From Nostoc sp. XA010 (lineage in GTDB: Bacteria > Cyanobacteriota > Cyanobacteriia > Cyanobacteriales > Nostocaceae): DNA of 64,000 nt. The stretch lies in assembly GCF_020829625.1 (NCBI RefSeq), contig NZ_JAIVFX010000022.1, forward strand, positions 1 to 64,000. The letters run 5' to 3'. Below are positions 15,768 through 24,684 of the stretch, piece by piece (within the stretch, counting starts at the first letter, position 1; every line of letters starts with the position of its first letter). The notes under the pieces were generated by a model. The model made no database searches. It was given only the letters and a program-made list of their open reading frames with translations, and was not told the DNA's origin. Position numbers and translations under genes: made by a program.

Positions 15768-16637
15768 TCACCGATCTGGTTCGCGCAGTTTCCACGGTTG
15801 CTGTCTCCAGCCTAATCTCCGTCTTGCTTCGGAAGTATCCACTCTTTGCATATTAACCTCCACAAGCTCTACTGTTTCTCGAAGCAATGCTTCAAGTTCA
15901 TTGACAGCTACAGGGGCTTGATGACAAAACAAGCCTTCGAGACGAGAGACAAGATTTTCAGGGGCAATCTCCATTTTCTGAATAAATCTGCTCATTCGCT
16001 TGAATTGAAATGTTGAGTAATACAAGTGGTTCAAGCCAGACAATACACCGAGAAGATTTTGGGCTGATTCAACCAGGATTTGATAGTACCAGAGCGTTGT
16101 ATCCCGTTTAGCAAGCTTGGGCTGCATTCCCCAAATTGGGACAAATTTGAGATAATGCTCGACCATCGTTTGCGCGAGTCCATCGGGATAATTCGCAATC
16201 TTAGCTTTCCACTGTCCAATCAGGGTTTCGCCATACAACGGAATTCCAACTAGTGTTCCTGACATCGCTTTCATAATCGGAGATTGAACATCAAACTCCT
16301 CCAAGATGGTTGAAATTTCCTTTTCCCATTGTGCGATCGTCGCATGAGCAAACTGACATTCAACCCCGTTTACAAGGAAACTCTCACCAATCGCACCCTG
16401 TTGGCGATCGCCCAAAATCCCGATCAATGAACCCTGATTTTGCTGACGCGCAAGGTGCAACTCTTCTTCAGAAGGCAATTCATCATAATAAAGCATCACG
16501 TCGCAATCTGAGTATTCATCACACAGCCCTTCTGCAACTGAGCCTGTAACCATTACAGCTTTCGTTTTCGCGTTGGTTATATACGCTTTGACATTGCGTT
16601 TTACTAATTTCAACAAGTATTGAGTTTTATCAGTCAT
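15768..16637 (-). CDS. Nucleotidyltransferase-domain protein
   Basis: A 289-residue protein with an N-terminal polymerase-beta-type nucleotidyltransferase fold. The signature runs GSVAEGLCDEYSDCDVMLYY: the Gly32-Ser33 pair, then the metal-binding Asp44 and Asp46. This pattern is shared by aminoglycoside nucleotidyltransferases and many uncharacterised proteins. The C-terminal two thirds are helical (TLWYYQILVESAQNLLGVL) and may form the substrate-binding half. No antibiotic-resistance role can be claimed from sequence. It is convergent with the DUF2231 gene and has no operon partner. Confidence 0.75.
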   Translation of the reverse strand: MTDKTQYLLKLVKRNVKAYITNAKTKAVMVTGSVAEGLCDEYSDCDVMLYYDELPSEEELHLARQQNQGSLIGILGDRQQGAIGESFLVNGVECQFAHATIAQWEKEISTILEEFDVQSPIMKAMSGTLVGIPLYGETLIGQWKAKIANYPDGLAQTMVEHYLKFVPIWGMQPKLAKRDTTLWYYQILVESAQNLLGVLSGLNHLYYSTFQFKRMSRFIQKMEIAPENLVSRLEGLFCHQAPVAVNELEALLRETVELVEVNMQRVDTSEARRRLGWRQQPWKLREPDR

Positions 16638-16796
16638 GGATTGTTATGACTTGTGTAAAGGTATACATCCATGAAAAGCTACGGTTATTTGCTGTTTTTA
16701 CGTGACAGCTAGTGTAGCAAACCGCGATGTTCTGGTTGTGGGTTCAAGAGTGCTAAGTAACTCTTGGGCATTGCTGAATTAAAGTATGAATCTGGA

Positions 16797-16827
16797 TGTA
16801 GAGACGTAGCAGTGCTACGTCTCTACA
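16797..16827. repeat. 31-nt perfect palindrome (GTAGAGACGTAGCA family)
   Basis: TGTAGAGACGTAGCA and its exact complement surround a single G. It is related to the palindromes at 9621 and 62530 by the shared GTAGAGACG/CGTCTCTAC ends. Confidence 0.78.
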
Positions 16828-16933
16828 AGGATTTTGGTATTATGCAAAATCATTTTCATACATGGAATCAGCAACGCCAACTCTTGAGAGAAACGAGGGG
16901 ATTCAAGTAAGGATGAAAAAATAGCAAAATTCG

Positions 16934-18613
16934 TTAACTTGATAATACTCCATCAAAGTATCGATCAATTTCTGCCGTAAGTATGTCAAAGTCTACAGGC
17001 TTGGTCAAGTGACATTTAAAACCAGACTTAAGCGCAAGCTCTCTATCCTCCTGGCCACCGTACCCGGTGAGCGCAATCAGAATTGAGTGAGTAAATTTGG
17101 AGTCTTTACTCAGTTCCTGTGCAACGGCAAATCCATCCATTTCGGGAAGTCCAATGTCACAAATAATCACATGAGGCTCAAACTCTCTTGCAGTTTCTAC
17201 TCCTGAAATTCCATTATTAGCTATGGAAACTTCATGCCCGAAGTACTCAAGCACTGCTTTTAATGTTATGGCTGAATCGTCGTTATCTTCGATGACTAAA
17301 ATCTTCAACGATTTTTTAGCCGCTTCTATAATTTCCGGGTCGTTATGCCAAGCTGTAATCTCTTCGCATATAGGGAGAGTAACTTTGAATTCTGCTCCCA
17401 AATTGATCCCTCTACTTGAGGCTTCAACATGACCACCATGAAGTTCCACAAGACTTTTTACTACTGAGAGTCCCAGACCTAACCCGCCCCTCGAACGGTC
17501 TAAACTGCGATCGGCTTGGGTAAACGGCTCAAATAGTTCTGGTAAAATTGTCGGATCTATCCCTATGCCTGAGTCTCTTACAGATAAAACCCCTACGCTG
17601 CCTAAGCCATTTTCACCTGGAATAAATGAGAGATCCACCCAGATGGTTCCATCTGGCTGGGAAAACTTTAAGGCGTTATCAAGAAGGTTCCCAAAGATTT
17701 GGAAGAACCGCGTCGGGTCAACATAAGCCCACAGAGGCTTGTTTGGTAGGTCTTGCACTACGTTAAGGTTCGATCTCTTTATTGCTTGTGCATGGTCATT
17801 GAGACTCCGGCGAACCAATTCCACCAGATTAACCTTCTCCAGGTTTAATGAAATCTTCCCATAAGTGATGCATGATACATCAAGTAACTCATCGATCAAT
17901 TTCGAGAGGTGCTTAATCTGGTGCTGCATCATTAAAACTGTTTGTCCGACTGCACCAGTCTCGCCTAGCTTCAACTTGAGAAGCTGAACCCCGTTCGAGA
18001 TGGGAGCAACGGGATTTCTCAACTCGTGAGCTAGCATCGCAATGAATTTATCTTTAAGGGCGTTTTGGTTCGTCAATTTCTGGAAAAGTTGAACGTTAGC
18101 GATCGCAACTGCTGTAGTGTCGGTCAAAATCTCAAGCAGTTCTATCTCTTCGGATGTGGCTCGGTGTTGTGTACTCCAGTAAGCTCCGATCGCACCCAGT
18201 GGATCAGAAATCCGTATGGGAACCATCACTAAACTCTTGACAAAAGTTACTTTGTAAGCCTCAATAGGAATTCGAGCATCCTGGTAAATGTCCTCAATCA
18301 CGGCTGCTTGTTTATTGAGCATCGCCCAACCGGAGATGCAAGACCTGAGCGGAAAACGCATACCTTTCCAAAGTGGGCCAATCGCGTTTTCATCGACATA
18401 ATGGCAGCATTCACCATCCCGCAGTACAAAAGTTACCCCATCAGCATTAGTCAGATCGCGAGCAGCCAAACGCACAATCTCAATAATTTCTTCAATAGTC
18501 CGTACACAAGCCAAATCCTTCACGACCAAAAGCAGTCTATTGTAAGACGAAATACTATAACTCTGATGTGAATTCTGTTTTTGTGAGATGGAGGTTTGTA
18601 ATATATTTTTCAT
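16934..18613 (-). CDS. Hybrid histidine kinase (GAF-HisKA-HATPase-REC)
   Basis: A soluble 559-residue hybrid kinase. A GAF domain (about 35-178) is the likely sensor; it has Cys residues (CCHYVDENAIGP, SCISGW) but no clear bilin-attachment motif, so a phytochrome role is not supported. HisKA follows with His196 in LAHELRNP, then the HATPase domain with NLLDNALKF, DSGIGID and GGLGLGLSV. A C-terminal receiver has Asp486 in ICDIGLPEMDG. It would phosphorylate itself and relay to its own receiver and then to a partner elsewhere. No partner gene is adjacent. Confidence 0.9.
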   Translation of the reverse strand: MKNILQTSISQKQNSHQSYSISSYNRLLLVVKDLACVRTIEEIIEIVRLAARDLTNADGVTFVLRDGECCHYVDENAIGPLWKGMRFPLRSCISGWAMLNKQAAVIEDIYQDARIPIEAYKVTFVKSLVMVPIRISDPLGAIGAYWSTQHRATSEEIELLEILTDTTAVAIANVQLFQKLTNQNALKDKFIAMLAHELRNPVAPISNGVQLLKLKLGETGAVGQTVLMMQHQIKHLSKLIDELLDVSCITYGKISLNLEKVNLVELVRRSLNDHAQAIKRSNLNVVQDLPNKPLWAYVDPTRFFQIFGNLLDNALKFSQPDGTIWVDLSFIPGENGLGSVGVLSVRDSGIGIDPTILPELFEPFTQADRSLDRSRGGLGLGLSVVKSLVELHGGHVEASSRGINLGAEFKVTLPICEEITAWHNDPEIIEAAKKSLKILVIEDNDDSAITLKAVLEYFGHEVSIANNGISGVETAREFEPHVIICDIGLPEMDGFAVAQELSKDSKFTHSILIALTGYGGQEDRELALKSGFKCHLTKPVDFDILTAEIDRYFDGVLSS

Positions 18614-18891
18614 AAATAACTCCGAACAAAAGGGATGTCTGGGTAAAAACTCAGGTAAAGCGGGTAGGTTTGAGCAGACACCTACTCTTAATCGTAATCT
18701 GAACTTTGATGTTAAGAGTATGACCGATTACCGCATTTTTGGTTTTTTCTATTTATGGTATAAATATACTTATTTATGACAAAAATTGCCTTGTAAATAT
18801 ACTTAAATAGCTAATTGTGAGAATGAAAGATGTGTAGGTGTACCCCGTTGTAGACGTTGTTTATGAACATTAATTATTGAACGCAAACAAA

Positions 18892-20811
18892 TTATTTGGC
18901 GATCGCCAAATAATACTCAAATCGCTCTCGGAGTTGTTCAACCGTCAAATTTTGAGTCCAGTATTCTACTAGGGCGTGACCAAATGCCCAGGCGTTGTGA
19001 TCGGGTGAAGCGGAATTTTCCAGCAATAGCGGCCAGAGGGATAGCAATTCAAAGTTGAGCGGGTTAGGGTTAGCTGTATTCAAAAGCGAGAAAAGCTCAT
19101 ATCCCATTTGGAGTTTGCCAATCACAATCGGCAATTGTTCTACAGGAATTTGCTCTGCCAGCATATATGCTAAGGCTGGAGATCCGGTTGAGAGGGTAGA
19201 AACAAACTGGAGAACGGGACTTTTGAGCAATGACGTTAGTCCCTGTGTTGTCGCCATTTGGAAGGTATAGTGGTCGATAATTTTAGCAGCAGCGACGGTG
19301 CGGACTTCAAGGTTACGCAAAAAGCGGGCGAGACGCAGTTGCTTGGATGGTGCGATCGCATCTATTAATCCTAACGATAGCGCCTCTACTCCCCAAGCGA
19401 TTCGATTTGTTTTGCTGTCAGATGTAACCAGGGGTAGAACTAGATTACAAAAGTTTCCCAGCAGTTTGGCACGATACTCAGTAGCTTCTCGAATGGCAAT
19501 TTCTTTTGGGCGATTGCCCCATTCCCAATCATAAGGCGGTTGCCATTCGCGGATGGGACGCAGACGATCTACTTGAGTAACGATCGCGATTGCAGGTAAA
19601 TCTGCAACTTCTGCTTTCATGTCTTGCAAAAAGTCTACATCCATTTGCAGGGCAGGATCGAGAGCAGGGGTAACTAACAGCAGCAAATCTGCGTTGATGG
19701 CATAATCAAGCACCAGATTTCTGAGATCGGCACGGTTGACTTGTTCGTAACCAGGTGTGTCCCAAAGCGTCAGAGTTTCCCCACTTTCAGTCTGCCATTG
19801 GTAATTTTGAATGCGATCGGTACTAGGTAAAACATCAACGGCTGCGAGATCCGCCTGAAATAGCGTGTTAATCAGGCTACTTTTACCTGACCCCGTGCGC
19901 CCTACCAGCAGAATATTCACGGGTTTTTGCTCAACTACCTCGGCTGGTTCGGCTTGAGCCAGGATTTCTCGGAGTGTTTGGGTTTTTGCCTTAGGTAGAG
20001 TTGGTGTGGAAACTACGGTTGCTGAAACTGGTAATGTAGTACGTCCGTAGAGTGCGATCGCCTGCTGACATAAGTTTCTCAGGGCAGCTTCTCGGAATAA
20101 CTGGCTCAAATTACCTAATAATTGCTGAGTTGCCTGGTTACTAGAACCCTTGCTGGCTTGTTTTGCCACCGCCGCCACTGGATTTAAGACCCACTGTGCC
20201 CAGTTCCAAGCTTTCCAGAATTTCCGAGCCGATGGCTCCAACTTCCGATAGACTTCGTAGCCTTGGTATGCTTGCCCAACCGTCACCTGATTGAGGACAG
20301 GGGATAACTTTTGCATCCACCGATCCATATCATCCACCGTTCCCCGAATCAGCCCGTAAGCTTGGGGGACGTAAATGTTCAGTAGCGGATATTGAATTTG
20401 AGGATTGTAGATATGAGCGATCGCTACAACCAAATCTTGGCATCGCGTCCAAAAAGTTTGCCAATCTTCCCAAATCGGGCGATCGCTTTGTGCTGCTTGC
20501 AGAATCTCTTGAAGGGCGGCTTCTGCAAGCTTTGTAACATCACTTCCGACTGGTAGCCCTACTGTATCCTCTGCCGTCGATTCCAGTTCTTCTTGGACTT
20601 GGGCTAATACAGCTTCTACTTGGTTAACAGCAGGTTGAGTCCATTTGACCAATAGCCAACGCCAACCCACGAATAAAAGGGTGAATACACCCCAAATCCA
20701 ATTAATGCCCCACGCATGAATTTGCAAACCGGCGGATACCAGTAAGAAAATAATGATAAACGCGATCGGGATTGCTAAGACGACCCACTGCCACGGTTTT
20801 AATCGCACCAT
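18892..20811 (-). CDS. Membrane-anchored Era/dynamin-like GTPase
   Basis: A 639-residue P-loop GTPase tethered by two N-terminal membrane helices (about 9-30 and 35-55). A helical region (60-290) precedes the G domain: Walker A GRTGSGKSS at 304-312, G3 DTPG at 351-354, and G4 as TQVD at 412-415 where most GTPases have NKxD. The C-terminal part (about 500-639) is helical and hydrophobic (SPALAYMLAEQIPVEQLP), resembling the DUF697-type tail seen in related proteins. The family is common in cyanobacteria but not characterised. A role in membrane remodelling or stress is inference. It is a single gene with no close neighbour on its strand. Confidence 0.82.
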   Translation of the reverse strand: MVRLKPWQWVVLAIPIAFIIIFLLVSAGLQIHAWGINWIWGVFTLLFVGWRWLLVKWTQPAVNQVEAVLAQVQEELESTAEDTVGLPVGSDVTKLAEAALQEILQAAQSDRPIWEDWQTFWTRCQDLVVAIAHIYNPQIQYPLLNIYVPQAYGLIRGTVDDMDRWMQKLSPVLNQVTVGQAYQGYEVYRKLEPSARKFWKAWNWAQWVLNPVAAVAKQASKGSSNQATQQLLGNLSQLFREAALRNLCQQAIALYGRTTLPVSATVVSTPTLPKAKTQTLREILAQAEPAEVVEQKPVNILLVGRTGSGKSSLINTLFQADLAAVDVLPSTDRIQNYQWQTESGETLTLWDTPGYEQVNRADLRNLVLDYAINADLLLLVTPALDPALQMDVDFLQDMKAEVADLPAIAIVTQVDRLRPIREWQPPYDWEWGNRPKEIAIREATEYRAKLLGNFCNLVLPLVTSDSKTNRIAWGVEALSLGLIDAIAPSKQLRLARFLRNLEVRTVAAAKIIDHYTFQMATTQGLTSLLKSPVLQFVSTLSTGSPALAYMLAEQIPVEQLPIVIGKLQMGYELFSLLNTANPNPLNFELLSLWPLLLENSASPDHNAWAFGHALVEYWTQNLTVEQLRERFEYYLAIAK

Positions 20812-21007
20812 TGCCCTATACCTGCCTTAGTTAGACTGCTTATATTCCTATTGTTAATCTAATTAATAGTTCTTTGATGAGTGGTAGATTGCTGGACTGT
20901 CTACTGCGGGTAATACAACAGTAAGCGTATTAAACACCTCTGGGAAGTTCAAGAGTAATTAAAAGTACATCAGGCTAGGGAACTATAAGGTTGTAGTTTT
21001 AAAGCTA

Positions 21008-21997
21008 ATGGCAATGAACCAACTTTCTGGCATTGGAGAAGGTATTTTTAAACTTTGTAAAACTTATTGGCTTTGGGTTAACCAAATAGTTGACAACCAC
21101 ACAGTTTCAAAGAATAAGCTCAATGAAATGGTTCGCAAGGGGCGTTTCAAAACCCTGGAAGAGGCGGAGCGATCTGCTAAACATAAAATCAAAGTTGCTT
21201 TAATTACTGCTCCAGTTATTTTACTGGTAGTTATGATATTTGGCTTACTTCCTAAATCAGAAAATAAGTCAGCAGTTGTTCAAAATATAAAAGATTCAAC
21301 TCCTGCTCAAATTAACGAGCCAGAGTCACACAATCAAGCAGAACAGACAATGCCCTTGCCTGAATTAAGCAAGACTAATATCGAGGCATCAGTTAAGAAA
21401 ACTGGATCAGACTTTTCCTACGAAACTTCAGGAAGAGTTCTGGAAAGTGATAAAGCAATTGTTGTGACTTACATTAGTAGTTCAAAGTGTGGCGAGGGAG
21501 CATTTGTATTTAAGCAAGAACGGCAAACTACGTTTGATCTATCTTCTCAGACTTGGACTGATAAAGTGAGGGAGTTAAGCAATTGCTTGGGAACTCCACA
21601 TCAGGAATGGATGGATTTTTCCAAAGAAGACCCTCCTAGTCGATTCAGTATTGAGTCTAGTGGTAATACCACCTTAATTAGAGCTGATCTTCAAGATTAT
21701 GATGGCTCACTGATTATGAAAGACACGTTGGTAGTCAAATATGCTAAACCAAGGTCTGAACCTACTATTTCACAAGCAGTTGATAAACCCTCATCTTCAA
21801 CTCGGATTGTTCAAGCAAGCGATGGCTACGCCAATCTACGAAGTTATCCAAGTACCGAAGTAGCTGTTTTAGTCAAGGTTCCAAATGGTACTTCTGTAAC
21901 CATTCTTAGTAAACAGGCAAATACAGCTGGACAACTTTGGTACAAAGTTCAGGTGGATGGTCAAATTGGTTGGCTCTACTCAGACCTGCTTAAGTAA
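21008..21997 (+). CDS. Membrane-anchored bacterial SH3-domain protein
   Basis: A 329-residue protein with a cytoplasmic N-terminus, one transmembrane helix (about 62-82) and a long outer region. The C-terminal 65 residues are a bacterial SH3 domain (ASDGYANLRSYPST ... WYKVQVDGQIGWLYSDLLK), a fold that often binds peptidoglycan. The segment 30-60 (NKLNEMVRKGRFKTLEEAE) looks like a small helical module. The middle region (about 120-250) is not recognised. A cell-wall sensing or binding role is inference. A strong hairpin after the gene separates it from the convergent hypothetical gene. Confidence 0.75.
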   Translation: MAMNQLSGIGEGIFKLCKTYWLWVNQIVDNHTVSKNKLNEMVRKGRFKTLEEAERSAKHKIKVALITAPVILLVVMIFGLLPKSENKSAVVQNIKDSTPAQINEPESHNQAEQTMPLPELSKTNIEASVKKTGSDFSYETSGRVLESDKAIVVTYISSSKCGEGAFVFKQERQTTFDLSSQTWTDKVRELSNCLGTPHQEWMDFSKEDPPSRFSIESSGNTTLIRADLQDYDGSLIMKDTLVVKYAKPRSEPTISQAVDKPSSSTRIVQASDGYANLRSYPSTEVAVLVKVPNGTSVTILSKQANTAGQLWYKVQVDGQIGWLYSDLLK

Positions 21998-22142
21998 TAA
22001 GGCGATCGCAAGCAAGAATAAAAATAGCGATTGCTTGTCAGAGAAACTTAAAATACTAATAATGCTACACTTTCCTAGCATCAAGTTTAAATGAATCTCA
22101 GTGCATTTGAATGGGGGTTAGGTTTCTGAGATTTTGAGTTTT

Positions 22143-22178
22143 AAACTTAGCCGAACTTGCAAAAGTCCGGCTGAGTTT
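22143..22178. terminator. Bidirectional terminator
   Basis: Inverted repeat AAACTTAGCCGAACTT / AAGTCCGGCTGAGTTT with a GCAA loop, two internal mismatches, placed between convergent genes. A/T ends on both sides suit termination in both directions. Confidence 0.65.
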
Positions 22179-22180
22179 AA

Positions 22181-22561
22181 TCAATCGTCTATACGCAGTA
22201 GTTTGCGATAAAACGCTTGTGAAAAATCGGTCGCACGATGACGTTTATAGTTGTCTATAACTTCAATTAAAAAATTAATAAACTCGAAACTAGCCATCAT
22301 TAGTTCATAACTCAGATCAGCATTGCCATCAAACTGGATTCGGCAACGGGTTAAGTCTGAGGGTAAAGTCGCAACATTCCAAGAGGTGACAAAAGGAACA
22401 TGTTCACTGCCTTCTATCTTCCTCTGTCCCTCCAAGGCCCCTTTTTGATAAAGACTAATGGCAAGAGGTAAAAAATTGCGTTTAGTGCCCTGAATATAAG
22501 GTAAATAAACACTGGCTTGTTGTTGAGTGGCAGGCTGGAGTTGGAGTTGGTCAATAGACAT
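22181..22561 (-). CDS. Hypothetical protein (126 aa)
   Basis: I do not recognise this small soluble protein. It has an N-terminal Gln-rich stretch, a beta-rich middle (EHVPFVTSWNVATLPSDLTRCRIQFDG) and a C-terminal helix (ADLSYELMMASFEFINFLIEV). The composition is that of a real coding region and the upstream DNA has GAGGAA about nine bases before the ATG. It shares only a terminator with the SH3 gene. No functional hint is available from the neighbours. Confidence 0.6.
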   Translation of the reverse strand: MSIDQLQLQPATQQQASVYLPYIQGTKRNFLPLAISLYQKGALEGQRKIEGSEHVPFVTSWNVATLPSDLTRCRIQFDGNADLSYELMMASFEFINFLIEVIDNYKRHRATDFSQAFYRKLLRIDD

Positions 22562-23204
22562 TGTTAAATATTCCTCAAGTTAGTTGGCAACTAGGGATAT
22601 TAGTGGATGTTAGTAGTATTCCCAAAAGATGTGTCTAAAGCACATAGTGAGGAATGGGGAGTGGGGAATAGGGAATGGGGAGTGGGGGATGAGAAAGTAG
22701 GGGAAGCACAGGAGAATAATTAAACCGATGCCCAATGCCCCATGCCCAAAAATGAAGTTACTGCTAAGAAATATTAAAATTTCGGTTAGAATAGGGCTGC
22801 ATTAACTTTTATCGACGTTGGGGAGGATAACACTAAAATCCCCACTGTAAAGTTGTGGATGTTATTATTGCTGTTTCTCCCAACACCGAGCTGCTGCTAC
22901 CTTGTTATTACTTTGCCCAAACCGGAGTTCTCATTGAAGAAAGTGCCACTCTACAAGCTTCCTGCCTAAATGGCTATCAAAGGAATCAAGCCTCTGTCTA
23001 AGAGTAGCAAAGGTGGTTAATGCGAGGTAATTACGCAGAGTGGCGGTGACAACAAAAGTAGTCCCAGTGGCTTTTGGCTTAGGGATAGCGGGTATTGCAG
23101 TTTGCCCATTCCGATTAATATCGGGAAAAGTAGCTTAGGGATATTTGTCCGTAAAATTACTAACTGTAGACAAATACTGGTTTTTGAATCAAGCAACCTA
23201 ACCT
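22562..23204. other. Intergenic region with STRR and possible short ORFs
   Basis: Positions 22648-22692 are GGGGAGT/GGGAATG heptamer repeats, followed by a CCCAATGCCCCATGCCC run. The part 22800-23140 is less AT-rich and contains short open frames that abut or overlap: GTG 22855 to 23001 (48 aa), ATG 22970 to 23020 (16 aa), ATG 23020 to 23049 (9 aa) and GTG 23046 to 23138 (30 aa). They could be a leader transcript of mgdA or remnants of a lost gene. I recognise none of them. Confidence 0.45.
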
Positions 23205-24611
23205 ATGCCAGCGAATTCCTGGCCCGAAGAAGATTCTTATCAAGAGCTTGATCCGCTCAACTCCTTGTTGTCTGACCTATCAGCAAATGAGGAGTCGGTG
23301 TTAGAGACAGATCCTGTGTCTCTAACACCCCGGTTTCAAGGTCGTAGACGCAAAGCGGCTCTAGTCTTGACTATCGTCTGGAGTAGCACGATCGCTCTAC
23401 ATTTAGTTTCTTGGGCTTCTATATTTATTCTAGGACTGACCACCATTCTAGGATTTCATGCCTTGGTGGTAGTGTTTACTAAATCCCGTCGTTATCCAAA
23501 AGAAATACAGGGAGATTTACCGTCTGTATCTGTGTTAGTGGCTGCGAAAAATGAGGAAGCGGTAATTGCTAAATTAGTTAAAAATCTTTGTAATCTGGAA
23601 TATCCAGGTGGGCAGTACGAAGTATGGATTATTGACGATCACAGCAGTGATAGCACACCACGTTTATTAGCAGAACTCCAACAGAAACATCACCAACTGA
23701 AAGTACTTAGGCGTTCAGCAGAAGCTACTGGTGGCAAATCGGGCGCGTTAAATCAGGTACTACCTCTAACCAAGGGCGATATTATAGCAGTATTTGATGC
23801 TGATGCCCAAGTAACACCAGACTTGCTGCAACAGGTAATACCTTTATTTCAAAGAGAAAAGGTGGGGGCGGTGCAGGTGCGAAAAGCGATCGCCAACGCT
23901 AAAACAAACTTTTGGACTAAGGGTCAAATGGCCGAAATGGCACTTGATACCTGGTTTCAGCAACAGCGAACTGCCCTTGGTGGCATTGGCGAACTGCGCG
24001 GCAATGGTCAATTTGTCCGGCGTTCAGCCTTGGAAAGCTGCGGTGGCTGGAATGAAGAAACCATTACCGATGATTTGGATTTGACAATCCGCTTACATTT
24101 AGATAACTGGGATATTGAGTGTGTTTTCCATCCAGCAGTGCAAGAAGAAGGGGTGACAAGTGCGATCGCACTCTGGCATCAGCGCAACCGTTGGGCAGAA
24201 GGCGGTTATCAACGCTATTTGGATTATTGGGATTTAATTCTCAAAAATCGCATGGGAATACGCAAAAGCTGGGATTTGCTGATTTTTATGCTGATTATGT
24301 ATATCTTACCCACAGCAACAGTACCAGATTTGTTAATGGCGATCGCTCGTCATCGTCCACCAATGTTAAGCCCGATCACAGGCTTGTCCATTTCTATGTC
24401 GATGGTAGGGATGTTTACAGGTTTAAGGCGCATACGTCAAGATCCGAAATTCCCACTTTCTACATATTTTCTGATGCTGGTGCAAACCCTGCGTGGCAGT
24501 TTATATATGTTGCATTGGTTAGTCGTCATGAGCAGTACTACCGCCCGGATGTCGGTAAGACCAAAACGCCTAAAATGGGTGAAAACTTTGCATACGGGGA
24601 ATGGGGAATAG
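23205..24611 (+). CDS. mgdA: Beta-monoglucosyldiacylglycerol synthase
   Basis: A family 2 glycosyltransferase of 468 residues that transfers glucose from UDP-glucose to diacylglycerol, the first step of galactolipid synthesis for thylakoids in cyanobacteria. It closely matches the Synechocystis enzyme as I remember it, including the MPANSWP N-terminus and the C-terminal RPKRLKWVKT. Membrane helices lie at about 50-92, with more after residue 350. The catalytic motifs are IIDDHSSD, the DxD-like FDADAQ (about 197-202), TDD at 288-290 and QRNRW at 326-330. The epimerase that would make monogalactosyl lipid is not in the window. A strong hairpin with dnaX follows. Confidence 0.93.
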   Translation: MPANSWPEEDSYQELDPLNSLLSDLSANEESVLETDPVSLTPRFQGRRRKAALVLTIVWSSTIALHLVSWASIFILGLTTILGFHALVVVFTKSRRYPKEIQGDLPSVSVLVAAKNEEAVIAKLVKNLCNLEYPGGQYEVWIIDDHSSDSTPRLLAELQQKHHQLKVLRRSAEATGGKSGALNQVLPLTKGDIIAVFDADAQVTPDLLQQVIPLFQREKVGAVQVRKAIANAKTNFWTKGQMAEMALDTWFQQQRTALGGIGELRGNGQFVRRSALESCGGWNEETITDDLDLTIRLHLDNWDIECVFHPAVQEEGVTSAIALWHQRNRWAEGGYQRYLDYWDLILKNRMGIRKSWDLLIFMLIMYILPTATVPDLLMAIARHRPPMLSPITGLSISMSMVGMFTGLRRIRQDPKFPLSTYFLMLVQTLRGSLYMLHWLVVMSSTTARMSVRPKRLKWVKTLHTGNGE

Positions 24612-24623
24612 CCCCGTTGGGGA

Positions 24624-24658
24624 ATTAAAAATTAAAAATTAAAAATTAAAAATGCAGA
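24624..24658. repeat. STRR of AAAAATT heptamers
   Basis: About five tandem copies of a TAAAAAT-type heptamer sit between mgdA and the terminator hairpin. Confidence 0.7.
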
Positions 24659-24684
24659 ATTATTTTTGGTAATTTTGCATTTTT
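24648..24684. terminator. Bidirectional terminator between mgdA and dnaX
   Basis: Inverted repeat AAAAATGCAGAATTA / TAATTTTGCATTTTT with one mismatch and a seven-base loop. It carries a T-run on the plus strand and a matching one on the minus strand, and lies between convergent genes. Confidence 0.75.

Noticed and set aside
16934..18613. Phytochrome or bilin-binding sensor
   Set aside because: The GAF domain has no PHY domain and no clear bilin-binding Cys motif.
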